A DNA stretch of 64,000 nt from JBARRO01 sp049644265 (GCA_049644265.1 JBARRO010000048.1:18818-82817), one strand, 5' to 3'; counted from the first letter of the stretch, positions 25,704 through 35,039 are shown. Made by a program: numbers and translations. Notes: a model not told the origin generated them from the sequence alone.

Positions 25704-27086
25704 TTATTCAGCCTTTGGTTCCGTCTGTTCTTTTTCTTCCGGGGTGCTCTCCTTTTCAGGTTTGGCCGCTTCCGTGACGGGAGGGACTTCCGCTGCCGGG
25801 GAGGCAGCAGCTTCCTCCGCAGCTTCCTCTTCTTCGTTCTCCACTTCTGCTTCTTCAAGCCCCTTTTTGAGCATCGCAACAATTTCATCCACTTTTGCCG
25901 GTTCGAGACCGAGCGTGCTCACGAGATCCTCTTTCGACTCTTCGATCACGTCCCGTACTGTTTCATAATTCTCATCGAAGAACTTGTGGAACAGGACATC
26001 GCCAAGCTCTTCGCGGAATTCCGAAAGGTCCATGTCGTACTCTTCCTCGTCGCCGCCCTCCTTCAGCACCTGGATGTCGAATCCGGTTAACTTGGACGCA
26101 AGCCGGACGTTCTGTCCGCCCTTGCCGATGGCGAGAGAAACCTGGTCGTTTGCAACCAGCACCGACGCCTTCTTGTTCTCCTTGTCGATTTGAATTTCCT
26201 TCAGCTTTGCCGGAGCGAGAGAACGCTGGATGAAAACGAGCGGGTCTTCGGAGTAGTTGATGACATCGATATTCTCGTTGTTGAGCTCGCGGACGATGGC
26301 ATGAATGCGGACACCTTTCATTCCCACGCATGCACCGACGGCATCGATGCGGTCGTCGTGGGAAAGGACCGCGACCTTGGCGCGGTCGCCCGGTTCACGT
26401 GCGATACGCTTGATCTCGATGATTCCGTCGTAAATCTCGGGGATTTCGATTTCAAATAGGCGGATGAGGAACTGCGGATCGGTGCGCGAAATGATCACCA
26501 AAGGGTTCCCGGCTCCCTTTCGCACTTCCTTCACCACGGCGCGGATCGTATCCCCCTTCTTGTACCGCTCCTTATAAATCTGCTCGCTCCGAGGGATGAT
26601 CAACTCGCTCTTGTTGTGGATGACGAGGATCTCACCCTTTCCCTTCCGGATCTGGTAAATCTCGCCGACGATAATCTCGCCGATGGAGTTCGAATACTCG
26701 TTGTAGATCGCTTCCCGCTCAATTTCCTTGATCCGCTGGTTCAGGTTCTGCTTCGCACTGATCACGAGGCGGCGGCCGAATTCGGCAAGCGGAATAATCT
26801 CCACAAACTCTTCACCGACATCCATCGCCTCTCCGGTCTTCCTCTTCGTTTCTGCAGGCGTAATCTGGCTCGAGGGATCGATCACTTCCTCCACCACTTC
26901 TTTTTCCAGGTAGATTTCAATATCCCCCTTGTCCATATTCACCACAACGTCGTACTTCGCGTTGAGTCCATATTTCTTCTTGACCATCATCCCGAAAATG
27001 TCCTCGATAATACCGATCAGGATGTCTTTATCCATCCCTTTCTCCCGGACCATTTGCGCAAACGACTCGACGATCTCGTGATTCAT
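25704..27086 (-). CDS. nusA: Transcription termination/antitermination factor NusA
   Basis: RNA polymerase-binding factor affecting pausing, termination and antitermination. Domains in order: N-terminal polymerase-binding domain (about 1-125), S1 (about 130-200), KH1 and KH2 (about 205-345; GMKGVRIHAIVREL and GKGGQNVRLASKLTG), then an acidic helix-hairpin region and a Glu/Ala/Pro-rich tail. ATG 27086 is chosen because GGAGG lies five bases before it; the TTG four codons upstream is part of that same site. The length is 460 residues. No ylxR gene lies between it and infB. Confidence 0.95.
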   Translation of the reverse strand: MNHEIVESFAQMVREKGMDKDILIGIIEDIFGMMVKKKYGLNAKYDVVVNMDKGDIEIYLEKEVVEEVIDPSSQITPAETKRKTGEAMDVGEEFVEIIPLAEFGRRLVISAKQNLNQRIKEIEREAIYNEYSNSIGEIIVGEIYQIRKGKGEILVIHNKSELIIPRSEQIYKERYKKGDTIRAVVKEVRKGAGNPLVIISRTDPQFLIRLFEIEIPEIYDGIIEIKRIAREPGDRAKVAVLSHDDRIDAVGACVGMKGVRIHAIVRELNNENIDVINYSEDPLVFIQRSLAPAKLKEIQIDKENKKASVLVANDQVSLAIGKGGQNVRLASKLTGFDIQVLKEGGDEEEYDMDLSEFREELGDVLFHKFFDENYETVRDVIEESKEDLVSTLGLEPAKVDEIVAMLKKGLEEAEVENEEEEAAEEAAASPAAEVPPVTEAAKPEKESTPEEKEQTEPKAE

Positions 27087-27119
27087 TTCATCCTCCAAAC
27101 ATATCCGAACGGCACCGCA

Positions 27120-27575
27120 TCACCACGGCAGCTGTTCTTCTGATTCAATAATATTTTCAAACACAATTGTCACCGCATCTCCCGTCTTCGGGGTCACCGT
27201 CAGACGGTTGCCGTCAACAGCGCTCAGGGTGCCGACAATTTCGGCGGGTGCATTATTCCTGACGAAGCGGACCTTCAGGGTCCTCCCGATATTCTTCGGG
27301 TATTGACGCAGCAACCGGAGCGGTTTATCGAGGCCGGGCGACGAAACTTCCAGATGGTAAGGACCTTCAAGGACCCCTTTTATTTCAAGCTCTTTGCCGA
27401 GGGCTCGGCTGATTTCGGCACATTCCTGGATCGTGATCCCCTTGTCGGTCTCGACAAGAACCTGCAGAAGCTTGCCCTGCGGGTCGTTTCGGATGACCAT
27501 GTCGACCAAGAAGGCCTGCTTGTCATCCAGGAACGGCTGCAAAATCTCCTGAATTTGCCGCTTTATGTCGCCCAT
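27120..27575 (-). CDS. rimP: Ribosome maturation factor RimP
   Basis: Cytosolic factor for 30S assembly. The 151 residues carry VDMVIRNDPQGKLLQVLVETDKGITIQECAEISRALG-type motifs of the N-terminal domain and GPYHLEVSSPGLDKPLR, then an SH3-like C-terminal domain that recovers GTLSAVDGNRLTVTP. It is the first gene of the nusA cluster. Just upstream lie a promoter-like pair and a hairpin with a U-run. Confidence 0.93.
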   Translation of the reverse strand: MGDIKRQIQEILQPFLDDKQAFLVDMVIRNDPQGKLLQVLVETDKGITIQECAEISRALGKELEIKGVLEGPYHLEVSSPGLDKPLRLLRQYPKNIGRTLKVRFVRNNAPAEIVGTLSAVDGNRLTVTPKTGDAVTIVFENIIESEEQLPW

Positions 27576-27587
27576 CAGAATCCATCC

Positions 27588-27616
27588 AAAAAAAATAGCC
27601 CGTTACAGCGGGCTAT
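27588..27616 (-). terminator. Hairpin plus U8 before rimP (terminator or leader attenuator)
   Basis: ATAGCCCG (27595-27602) pairs with CGGGCTAT (27609-27616), loop TTACAG; on the minus strand it is followed by eight T (27595-27588). It would end the long upstream operon that finishes with the LOG gene. It also lies downstream of a promoter-like pair at 27630-27658, so it could act in the rimP-nusA leader. Confidence 0.8.
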
Positions 27617-27629
27617 ATGAAACGATTAT

Positions 27630-27658
27630 AATATAGGAATCTCCGTTGAAAGAAGCAA
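27630..27658 (-). promoter_or_regulatory. Possible promoter of the rimP-nusA-infB cluster
   Basis: On the minus strand, TTGCTT (27658-27653), 17-nt spacer, TATATT (27635-27630), the same form as the clear promoters elsewhere in the window. The predicted start near 27623 is just before the hairpin at 27616-27595. Confidence 0.45.
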
Positions 27659-27735
27659 GCCCAACGGGATCCTTCTCCATGCCGCATCAGGCACAGCAGC
27701 AACTATTTATTCGTTATTACGTGGAAAATGCCGGT

Positions 27736-28452
27736 TCAGAAGTTCATCACCACCGTTTGCTTCTTGTAGAAGTCGGCCACAAATTGGGCCGCTTCGACCG
27801 GATCGTCCGTGAGATGGAACAGATTGACGTCTTCCGGGGAAATCATTTTTGTTTTCAGAACCGTGGTCTTGATCCAGTCCACGAGCCCTTGCCAATATTC
27901 CACACCCATCAGGATGACGGGGAACGGTTTGGTTTTGTTTGTTTGGATCAACGTAATGGCTTCGAAGAATTCGTCAAGAGTACCGAAACCGCCAGGGAGT
28001 ACGACAAACCCGTGGGCATATTTCACGAACATCACCTTCCGGACAAAGAAGTGATTGAAGTAGAGGCTCCGGTCCTTATCGACAAACGCGTTCGAGCCCT
28101 GCTCGTGCGGGAGGACGATGTTTGCCCCCACGGACGCTCCTCCCTGCTTCTTCGCGCCCTTATTGCCCGCCTCCATGATTCCCGGCCCCCCACCCGTGAG
28201 AACATTGAATCCATGCTTCACGAGTTCCGTCGCAACCTGAACAGCCATTTCATAGTATTTTGACCCCGGCCGTACTCGCGCCGATCCAAAAATGGTTACC
28301 AGGCTTTTCTGCTTGGACATCATCGTGAACCCATCTACAAACTCCGCCATAATCCGGAAGACTCTCCAGATATCCTGTTGAGTGCTCAGCAGATCGTTAA
28401 GGAGCATGTCCTGTTTTTGATCATGCATCGAACGCTGGATCGGTTTTTTCAT
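27736..28452 (-). CDS. LOG-family nucleotide phosphoribohydrolase
   Basis: Rossmann-fold protein of the lysine-decarboxylase-like/LOG family, which cleaves nucleoside 5'-monophosphates to free base and ribose-5-phosphate; plant members activate cytokinins. The two defining motifs are present: GGGPGIMEAGNKGA and PGGFGTLDEFFE. The length is 238 residues. The first ~45 residues look like an extra helical cap. Its start overlaps the trpG stop by 4 bp, so it is co-translated. The physiological substrate in this host is unknown. Confidence 0.88.
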   Translation of the reverse strand: MKKPIQRSMHDQKQDMLLNDLLSTQQDIWRVFRIMAEFVDGFTMMSKQKSLVTIFGSARVRPGSKYYEMAVQVATELVKHGFNVLTGGGPGIMEAGNKGAKKQGGASVGANIVLPHEQGSNAFVDKDRSLYFNHFFVRKVMFVKYAHGFVVLPGGFGTLDEFFEAITLIQTNKTKPFPVILMGVEYWQGLVDWIKTTVLKTKMISPEDVNLFHLTDDPVEAAQFVADFYKKQTVVMNF

Positions 28453-29033
28453 AGTAATCCCCTGGTTGGTATAATCATGAGAAAGTTTTTTAAGATCTTC
28501 TTTCCATGTTCGGTTGCTATGGATTCGGGATGAAACTGCACCCCGAATGTGGGAAACTCCCGATGTCGCACCGCCATAATCGTGCCGTCCTCAGTCCACG
28601 CAGTGACTTCAAGCTCTTTCGGCAACGACTCTTTTTCGACAATCAACGAATGGTACCGCGCGGCGGTAAAGGGAGAGGGAATGTCCCGAAAGAGGCCGGA
28701 TTCACCATGGAAGATCGGCGATGTTTTTCCGTGATAGATCTTCGAGGCCCGCACAATTTTACCGCCGAACGCCTCTCCGACCGATTGATGGCCAAGACAT
28801 ACTCCGAGAATCGGGACTCCCTTGTGGAGCCTCTTCACAACTTCCACAGAAACTCCTGCCTCGTTCGGAGTGCACGGCCCCGGCGAAATCACGATTCCAT
28901 CCGGCTTCATCTCGATGATCTCATCGACTGTCATGGCGTCATTGCGGGCGACGGTCTGCTCCACTCCCAGCTCACCCAGATACTGGACGAGGTTGTACGT
29001 GAAGGAATCATAGTTGTCGATGACGAGGAGCAT
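28449..29033 (-). CDS. trpG: Anthranilate/aminodeoxychorismate synthase glutaminase subunit
   Basis: Class I glutamine amidotransferase that supplies ammonia to the chorismate-using partner. It starts MLLVIDNYDSFTYNLVQYLGE and holds the triad segments GVCLGHQSVGEAFGG (Cys), and FHPESIATEHG (His and Glu). The length is 194 residues with ATG 29033; a TTG two codons upstream has less support. It lies downstream of trpE and may serve both tryptophan and folate pathways, as in many bacteria with a single copy. Whether this is the sole copy cannot be seen here. Confidence 0.93.
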   Translation of the reverse strand: MLLVIDNYDSFTYNLVQYLGELGVEQTVARNDAMTVDEIIEMKPDGIVISPGPCTPNEAGVSVEVVKRLHKGVPILGVCLGHQSVGEAFGGKIVRASKIYHGKTSPIFHGESGLFRDIPSPFTAARYHSLIVEKESLPKELEVTAWTEDGTIMAVRHREFPTFGVQFHPESIATEHGKKILKNFLMIIPTRGLL

Positions 29034-29167
29034 GGTCAATTGGTCAATTCAACAAATGAACAATGAGCAATGTGAGAAGAACAGTAAGCAGTTGTCAGTA
29101 GACAGTACCAGGAAAAACACGAGGAGCGAGGAATCTGTAACTGACAACTGGAAACTCGAAACTTCTC
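29034..29167. repeat. Degenerate short-word tract between trpE and trpG
   Basis: Low-complexity AT-rich words such as CAATGAGCAATGTGAG. It contains a perfect 11-bp inverted pair, CAGTTGTCAGT (29089-29099) and ACTGACAACTG (29140-29150). The word ACTGACAACTGG recurs at 43793-43804. It separates two genes that otherwise belong together. Confidence 0.65.
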
Positions 29168-30658
29168 TTAATGTATTAACCGCTCAAGGGCGTTCAGATT
29201 CGCTCCCAGTTTTTCCAGCGTTTCCTCGTACTCCCGTTCCGGCCTGGAGTCGAACACGATTCCGGCGCCTGCCTGGAAGTAGAGGGTATCGCCTTTTGCG
29301 ACGATGGTGCGGATGGCGATGCAGGAGTCGAGGTTTCCTGAAAAATCGATGTAGCCTACGGCGCCGCCGTAGATTCCCCGTTTGACGGGCTCGAGTTCTG
29401 CGATGATTTGCATTGCCCGGATCTTCGGAGCTCCGCTCAAGGTTCCGGCCGGAAAGCAGGCGTACAGTGCATCGATCGCGCACATCTCTTTCCGAAGCTT
29501 TCCCTGGATATTGGAAACAATGTGCATGACGTGGGAGTAGCGCTCTATGGTCATAAACTGCGTTACCGAGACGCTGCCGAACTCGCTGATTCTTCCAAGG
29601 TCGTTCCGCCCCAGGTCCACGAGCATGAGGTGTTCAGCACGTTCCTTTTCGTCCGCCAGAAGTTCCTGTTCGAGTTTAAGGTCCTCCGTTGGACTTTCAC
29701 CACGGCGTCTCGTTCCTGCGATCGGACGCGTCTCCACTGTCCCCTGCTCCACACGCACGAGCATCTCGGGCGAGGATCCGATGACCGAGAAGTCGTTTAA
29801 ACCAAGGTAATACATGTAGGGCGATGGGTTGATCAGCCGAAGGGATCGGTACAGATCGAACGGAGTCACACGCGCTTTTCGTTTCAGCCGCTGCGAAACG
29901 ACGATCTGGAATGCATCCCCGGCAGCGATATACTCCTTCGACCGTTCGACACTCCTGCAATACTGCTGCTTTGACATCACATGCTCGAGCGCTCCGTCGG
30001 GTTTTGCGGCATGGAGCTCCAGCGAGACCTGCTTCGCGAGGATATTCTTGAGTCGCGCAATTTCTTTCGCGGCTTTGTCGTATTCGCGGCGCAGCGTTTC
30101 CACAGAAGGATTGGCGTCGGGAAGATATGCATTCGAAACCAGGAAGAGCTCGTGTCTCACGTTGTCAAAAATGACAACCGTGTCACAGAACATGAGGAGG
30201 CCGTCGGGAACATTCAGCTCATCCTTTCCTGTTGTGGGAATGTCTTCGATGAGCTGCACCGTCTCGTATCCGAAGTATCCGATTGCTCCACCTGTGAGTC
30301 TCGGCAGGCCCTGCTCCTGGACTGTCTTGAAGTGTGCAAAGATCTTCCTGAGCGCATCCAGCGGATGATCTTCCTTCTGTACAAGCCGTGGAAGGATTTC
30401 GACATCCTCGTGAAAGGATTCAAGAGAGAACTTTTTTCCCTCGATGCGAAAGATCATGAAGGGGTCGAAACCGAGGAAGGAATACCGTCCGAGCTTCTCT
30501 CCCCCTTCGACGCTTTCCAGAAGGAAGGAATAGGGGGATTCCGGCTGGAGCTTCAGGTAAACCGAAACGGGAGTCTCGGTATCTGCGAGCAGTGTGTCGT
30601 ACACAGGAATGACGTTGCCGAGCGCCGAGAGCCTCGTGAATTCTTCAAAGGATGTCAT
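29168..30658 (-). CDS. trpE: Anthranilate synthase component I
   Basis: Converts chorismate to anthranilate with ammonia from TrpG. The 496 residues include the N-terminal regulatory half with the LLESVEGGEKLGRYSFLG motif (LLES is the tryptophan-feedback element in TrpE) and the catalytic half with SPEMLVR, ETRPIAGTRRRG, DLGRNDLGR, CFPAGTLSGAPKIRAM and QAGAGIVFDS. PIAGT instead of PIKGT marks TrpE rather than PabB. The other trp genes are not in the window. It overlaps the upstream thioesterase gene by 4 bp. Confidence 0.93.
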   Translation of the reverse strand: MTSFEEFTRLSALGNVIPVYDTLLADTETPVSVYLKLQPESPYSFLLESVEGGEKLGRYSFLGFDPFMIFRIEGKKFSLESFHEDVEILPRLVQKEDHPLDALRKIFAHFKTVQEQGLPRLTGGAIGYFGYETVQLIEDIPTTGKDELNVPDGLLMFCDTVVIFDNVRHELFLVSNAYLPDANPSVETLRREYDKAAKEIARLKNILAKQVSLELHAAKPDGALEHVMSKQQYCRSVERSKEYIAAGDAFQIVVSQRLKRKARVTPFDLYRSLRLINPSPYMYYLGLNDFSVIGSSPEMLVRVEQGTVETRPIAGTRRRGESPTEDLKLEQELLADEKERAEHLMLVDLGRNDLGRISEFGSVSVTQFMTIERYSHVMHIVSNIQGKLRKEMCAIDALYACFPAGTLSGAPKIRAMQIIAELEPVKRGIYGGAVGYIDFSGNLDSCIAIRTIVAKGDTLYFQAGAGIVFDSRPEREYEETLEKLGANLNALERLIH

Positions 30659-31116
30659 GTTTCAACGGAGGGCCAGAAGATGTCGCAGTGCTCCCCTTCA
30701 TATGCCTGAATCAGTTTTCTGAAGTCGTCGGGCACCGGCCGGGGACGATGTGTGGCGGGATCGAGCCAAACGTGGTAGGCAACATTCTCTGCGACACGCT
30801 CGCCGGTTTCTTTTTTCTCCAGAATTCCTTCCATCCCAAAACTTGAATTCTTGATAAACGAGATCCGTGTGTGAACTGTCAGGAGCTCGTCGAACCGGGC
30901 CGGGCTGTTGTAGTCAATTTCATTCCTCACCAGCACGACCCTGGAACTGCTGTTGATCGTGCTGAGGTCCACCTTCGCGCCGAGATGCTTCAAATACTCA
31001 ATCCTTCCCACCTCACAATAGAGCAGGTAATTACCGTTGTGGACAATCCCCTGCCAGTCGACTTCGTAGTTCCTGACCCGGATTTCTGTTTTGTGACGAA
31101 ACAGAGACTTGTCCAT
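30655..31116 (-). CDS. Acyl-CoA thioesterase, 4HBT/YbgC-like hotdog protein
   Basis: A 153-residue single hotdog-fold protein. The N-terminal part has VRNYEVDWQGIVHNGNYLLYCEVGRIEYL, with the Asp of VDWQGIVHN in the position of the 4-hydroxybenzoyl-CoA thioesterase catalytic Asp. Such proteins hydrolyse short or aromatic acyl-CoAs; the substrate here is not known. It overlaps trpE by 4 bp and the threonine aldolase gene by one base (TAATG), so it is translationally coupled at both ends. Confidence 0.85.
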   Translation of the reverse strand: MDKSLFRHKTEIRVRNYEVDWQGIVHNGNYLLYCEVGRIEYLKHLGAKVDLSTINSSSRVVLVRNEIDYNSPARFDELLTVHTRISFIKNSSFGMEGILEKKETGERVAENVAYHVWLDPATHRPRPVPDDFRKLIQAYEGEHCDIFWPSVET

Positions 31117-32159
31117 TAACCTCCGAGACTGGATTTCATGATTCGCCCGGCTTCGTGAACCTGGTCGGATGTTACGTCCAGGTGCGTCACAGCGCGAATT
31201 GCCGTGCCGCTCATTTCCGTGAGAAGCACGCCCTGGGCCCTCAGAAAGGTGAGAATCTCACTCGGTTGTTTGCCGGTTTTGGAAATATCCATAATAACGA
31301 TGTTGGTTTGGACGGTTTCAAGATCAACCGAGAATCCTGGAATGGAAGCAACTTCAGCCGCAAACGCTTTTGCTTTTTCGTGATCCTCGCAAAGGCGCCC
31401 GACGTTGTGGTCGAGTGCGTAGATCGCTGCAGCTGCAAGAATTCCGACCTGTCTCATGCCTCCACCAAAAATCTTCCTGAACTTCCGCGCACGCCGAATC
31501 AGGTCCCGCGATCCCGCGATTGCCGAGCCGATGGGAGCGCCCAGGCCTTTGGAGAAACAAACCGAGACTGAGTCAAAAGGTTCCGCATAGTCTTTCACGC
31601 TGATGCCGGTCGCAACCGATGCATTCCACAAGCGGGCCCCGTCGAGATGCATGCGCAATCCGCGGTCGTGAGCAAACTTGCTGATCTTCTTGATTTCATC
31701 CAACGGGTAAATCGTCCCTCCCGCCTTGTTGTGTGTGTTTTCCAGGCAGATCAGCGAAGTTCGCGGAAGGTGATAATCCTGGGACCGCACGGCAGGCGGC
31801 AATTGCTCTACCCGCAGGATACCCCTCACGCCGGTGACCGTGTGGAGCTGGACATTGGAGAGAATTGCCGGCGCGGCCGTTTCATAGTTGAAGATGTGTG
31901 AAGAACTCTCGACGATGACCTCGTCACCGGGCTGAGTTTGCGATTTGATCGCAAGCTGGTTGGCCATGACTCCCGTGGGAGTAAACAAGGCAGCCTCTTT
32001 GCCGAGAAGCGCCGCGACCTTTTCCTGGAGCCGGTTGACGGTCGGGTCTTCACCGAACACGTCGTCTCCGACTTCGGCGGAAGCCATGACCGCACGCATG
32101 GCCTCACTGGGCCGGGTTATCGTGTCACTCCGAAGATCGATCAACGTCTGATTTCCCAT
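31116..32159 (-). CDS. ltaE: Low-specificity L-threonine aldolase
   Basis: PLP enzyme that splits L-threonine or allo-threonine to glycine and acetaldehyde. The 347 residues begin with IDLRSDTITRPSEAM and contain GDDVFGEDPTV, LFTPTGVMANQLA, LICLENTHNKAGG, HLDGARLWNA and CFSKGLGAPIGS, the last with the PLP lysine. It is complete. Its 5' end overlaps the end of lnt by 35 bp. Confidence 0.93.
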   Translation of the reverse strand: MGNQTLIDLRSDTITRPSEAMRAVMASAEVGDDVFGEDPTVNRLQEKVAALLGKEAALFTPTGVMANQLAIKSQTQPGDEVIVESSSHIFNYETAAPAILSNVQLHTVTGVRGILRVEQLPPAVRSQDYHLPRTSLICLENTHNKAGGTIYPLDEIKKISKFAHDRGLRMHLDGARLWNASVATGISVKDYAEPFDSVSVCFSKGLGAPIGSAIAGSRDLIRRARKFRKIFGGGMRQVGILAAAAIYALDHNVGRLCEDHEKAKAFAAEVASIPGFSVDLETVQTNIVIMDISKTGKQPSEILTFLRAQGVLLTEMSGTAIRAVTHLDVTSDQVHEAGRIMKSSLGG

Positions 32160-33813
32160 TGACTCTCATCCTGTATAAACCCAAAATAAGGAATACGCCA
32201 GAGCAAAACAAACACGCCTGAGCAAAGACATCGCCATGGCGCGTGTAGAATGTCATCGTATCGTTTGTTTCAATCGTACTGATCCATCGTGCCGTGGAAT
32301 TCATCTTTGTCGAAACGTGAACGATTCCCATGGGGTCCACATATTCAGAGATTCCGCCGTTTGCGCACTGCACGACCCACCGCCTGTTTTCAATCGCCCG
32401 GAACGAAGCATACGCGGCGTGCTGGTAGGCGCCCGATGTGTTCCCCCACCAGCTGTCGTTTGTTAGCACAACGAGGAATTGCGCCCCCTTGCGAACAAAC
32501 TCTCTGACGAAATTCGGATACACCGATTCATAGCAAATCATTCCCGAATATTGCACGTCTTTCCCCGATTTTGTCCTCATATGGTACACCAGTGTGTCCG
32601 TTCCTTTTCCCCAACTGCTGATCCCCACCTGCCACTTGAGCGGCTCTATGAGAAACTTCAGAGCACTCGCGTACGGAATTCGTTCCGCAAAGGGCACGAG
32701 GACGATCTTCTTATACACCGGACTGAGATTCCCCCCCGGCTTCACAAGAAGGGCCGCATTGTAGGTTTCGACAAACGTGCCCGACTGTCCGATGCGTTGC
32801 GCCGTCACGGAAGCATGAGCTGAATCGACGACCGTCAGATGAGTAAAGCCCGAGAACACAGGAACACCCGTGGAATCGACAATCCTCAGGAGTTCGTCCC
32901 GGTAGCCCACGTACCTGGGCAGGAGTATCGGAAACGGAATGGCCGTCTCAGGCCAGAGGACGAGGTCCGGGTCGGACGTGTCGAGCTTGCGAGTCTCGTC
33001 GAGCAACGTATTGAACTGGATCAGATACGAATCCCACTTCATTGCAAACCCCTCTCCCCACTTTTCCCATGGGTCGAAATCCGGCTGAACAATGCCAAGG
33101 GCAAGCTCGGTGCCCGCCCTGGGAGGCGATGCCATGATTCTTCGGCCGTAGAGCCACGGGCCGATGTACAGGAGGAGCAGGAGGAGAACAGAGACGATCG
33201 ATTGCCACGACCGTTGCGTCCATCGATTTGAGGCAAAATTCTCGAGAAGAAGATAGGCGACGCCGTTAAATGCGAACAGGAGAAACGAAACGCCATAGGC
33301 AGAGGTATATTCTGCAATCTGAATCCTCACGAGATCGTATGCCTGGCTGTTTCCGACCGTCATCCAGGGAAATGAAAATTCGCCGAGGGAGTGCGCGTAC
33401 TCGTACGAAATCCAGAAGAACGCAAGCGAAAAGAGTCCCGCAACAGTTCCCGCTTTTCTCCAGACAAAGAACGCAAGCAGTACGGAAGGAAAATAGAAGA
33501 ATGGATGAAGCGTCACGAGTGCGACATTCGACGTGATCAGCCAAACATCGTTCGCATGGGTGTATCCCCCCGTCCAGTATACTGTCACGATATGAAACAC
33601 AAGGAGAAACAGGTATGCATACCGGGCACACTGCCCGTAGGTGTGCATTCGCTGAAGGAGGAACATAAACGGAACAAACGCGATGTAGGCAAGAGAATAG
33701 AATGGGGAAGGAGGAAACGCCAGGCCGAGAAAAAGTCCGGAGCTCACAGCGAGGATGATATTGATCCTTGATTCGCCCGCTGCCTGTGCACCGTTGATCG
33801 GACCGCCTGCCAT
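32125..33813 (-). CDS. lnt: Apolipoprotein N-acyltransferase
   Basis: Inner-membrane enzyme that adds the third acyl chain to lipoproteins. The 562-residue product has about seven N-terminal helices followed by a nitrilase-like periplasmic domain. The triad segments are visible: WPETAIPF (Glu), KKIVLVPFAERIPY (Lys) and GMICYESVYP (Cys), with TNDSWWGNTSGAYQH after them. The ATG at 33813 was chosen because it overlaps the PAP2 stop as TGATG; the longer open frame upstream lies inside that gene. It ends with a final helix. It fits the lipoproteins seen in the window. Confidence 0.92.
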   Translation of the reverse strand: MAGGPINGAQAAGESRINIILAVSSGLFLGLAFPPSPFYSLAYIAFVPFMFLLQRMHTYGQCARYAYLFLLVFHIVTVYWTGGYTHANDVWLITSNVALVTLHPFFYFPSVLLAFFVWRKAGTVAGLFSLAFFWISYEYAHSLGEFSFPWMTVGNSQAYDLVRIQIAEYTSAYGVSFLLFAFNGVAYLLLENFASNRWTQRSWQSIVSVLLLLLLYIGPWLYGRRIMASPPRAGTELALGIVQPDFDPWEKWGEGFAMKWDSYLIQFNTLLDETRKLDTSDPDLVLWPETAIPFPILLPRYVGYRDELLRIVDSTGVPVFSGFTHLTVVDSAHASVTAQRIGQSGTFVETYNAALLVKPGGNLSPVYKKIVLVPFAERIPYASALKFLIEPLKWQVGISSWGKGTDTLVYHMRTKSGKDVQYSGMICYESVYPNFVREFVRKGAQFLVVLTNDSWWGNTSGAYQHAAYASFRAIENRRWVVQCANGGISEYVDPMGIVHVSTKMNSTARWISTIETNDTMTFYTRHGDVFAQACLFCSGVFLILGLYRMRVNGKSDVDRSSE

Positions 33814-34409
33814 CAGCCGCCCTTCGCAGGTTTCTTCCTGATGCGCATCCAGCTGTATTCCACAACGTGGAACAGCGCAATCATCAGCGCGCCCAGGAAG
33901 GCACCGATGACGGCCCCCCCAAGGACATCGGATGGATAGTGCACACCGACATAGACGCGTGAGAAGGCGACGAGGGCGGCAAACGAGAAGAACGCCCACC
34001 AACCTCGGGGAATGAAATAACTCAGAACGACAGCAGCCGCAAAGTTATTGACTGCGTGGGAAGAGGGAAACGCGTATCCACTTCCACAGTCGACCAGCAG
34101 ATGGATTCCGGAAAGCACATGGCACGGCCTGGGCCGCTCGAGGATGAACTTGATCACCGAGCTGTTCAACTGGTCGCTCGCGATAATCGTTAAGATCAAC
34201 ATGATCGCTGGGAGGCGGACGTTCTTCCCTCCCCTGACGATCATCCACACCAGAAGCAAACCGATAAGCACAAGGACGGGGCGATTCTTGTTGAGATCCG
34301 TCAAAAACGGCATGATGACGTCAAACACCCTGTTCTGCAGAGTAGTGTTGATGAAGTAGAAGATCGATATGTCGAGGGAATAGAGATTCATGGGGGCTGG
34401 ATTACTCAT
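33813..34409 (-). CDS. PAP2-family membrane phosphatase
   Basis: A 198-residue protein with five or six helices and the three PAP2 motifs: KFILERPRP, PSSHA and SRVYVGVHYPSDVLGG. Members remove phosphate from lipid phosphates or undecaprenyl diphosphate on the outer face of the inner membrane. ATG 34409 overlaps the end of the DedA gene; ATG 34391 is an alternative start. Position beside DedA and lnt suggests work on envelope lipids, perhaps undecaprenyl phosphate recycling (inference). Confidence 0.88.
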   Translation of the reverse strand: MSNPAPMNLYSLDISIFYFINTTLQNRVFDVIMPFLTDLNKNRPVLVLIGLLLVWMIVRGGKNVRLPAIMLILTIIASDQLNSSVIKFILERPRPCHVLSGIHLLVDCGSGYAFPSSHAVNNFAAAVVLSYFIPRGWWAFFSFAALVAFSRVYVGVHYPSDVLGGAVIGAFLGALMIALFHVVEYSWMRIRKKPAKGG

Positions 34410-35034
34410 CCGACGATGTTGGCGGTGAACCGGCGCCGGGCGCTCTCTTGTAGAGCCGGTATCCGACGTAGACCGCAACGACGATGATCAGAAGGATTGT
34501 GACGATTTTACCGTAGCCCTCGAGGTACTCCACAATTTGTCTCCAGTTCTCTCCGAGCTTCCTACCCGCAAACACAAGGATTGTATTCCAGACAAGCGCA
34601 CTGATCAGGGAAAGAAACGTGGTAAACCAAAACGGAAGCTCCGAGAGACCTGCGAAGAACGATACCACAGCCCTGGTTCCGGCCAGGAACCTGTTTGCGA
34701 CAATGAGCCAGTAGCCATGCAACTTGAACCACGATTCAACTTTATGGACCTGGTCGACTGGAATAAAGCGGATTTTTCCCTTTTCGAGGATTCGATCGCC
34801 GAACCAGTCGCCAATCTTATACATCGTCATGAACCCCCCCGTGCTGCCGACGGTTGCAGCCGCAAGAATGATGGCGAACTCGACTTTTCCCAGACCGACG
34901 AGAGATCCGGCAGCCACGATGACGACATCGCTGGGGAAGGGGGGAAAAATGTTTTCCAGGTAGGCGATACCCGCAACAACGACATAGACCCAAAAAGGAT
35001 CGAGGGAGGAGAACGTCTGAACGAATGCTTCCAC
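34402..35034 (-). CDS. DedA-family membrane protein
   Basis: A 210-residue SNARE-associated/DedA protein. The hallmark segment YLENIFPPFPSDVVIVAAGSL lies at about residues 25-45, FLAGTRAVVSFFAGLSELP in the middle, and there are several helices including a C-terminal one. DedA proteins include undecaprenyl-phosphate and phospholipid flippases. Start is GTG 35034, 5 bp after the ispF stop. It is coupled to the PAP2 gene, which makes a joint role in undecaprenyl-phosphate recycling attractive. Confidence 0.9.
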   Translation of the reverse strand: MEAFVQTFSSLDPFWVYVVVAGIAYLENIFPPFPSDVVIVAAGSLVGLGKVEFAIILAAATVGSTGGFMTMYKIGDWFGDRILEKGKIRFIPVDQVHKVESWFKLHGYWLIVANRFLAGTRAVVSFFAGLSELPFWFTTFLSLISALVWNTILVFAGRKLGENWRQIVEYLEGYGKIVTILLIIVVAVYVGYRLYKRAPGAGSPPTSSDE

Positions 35035-35039
35035 GCAGT

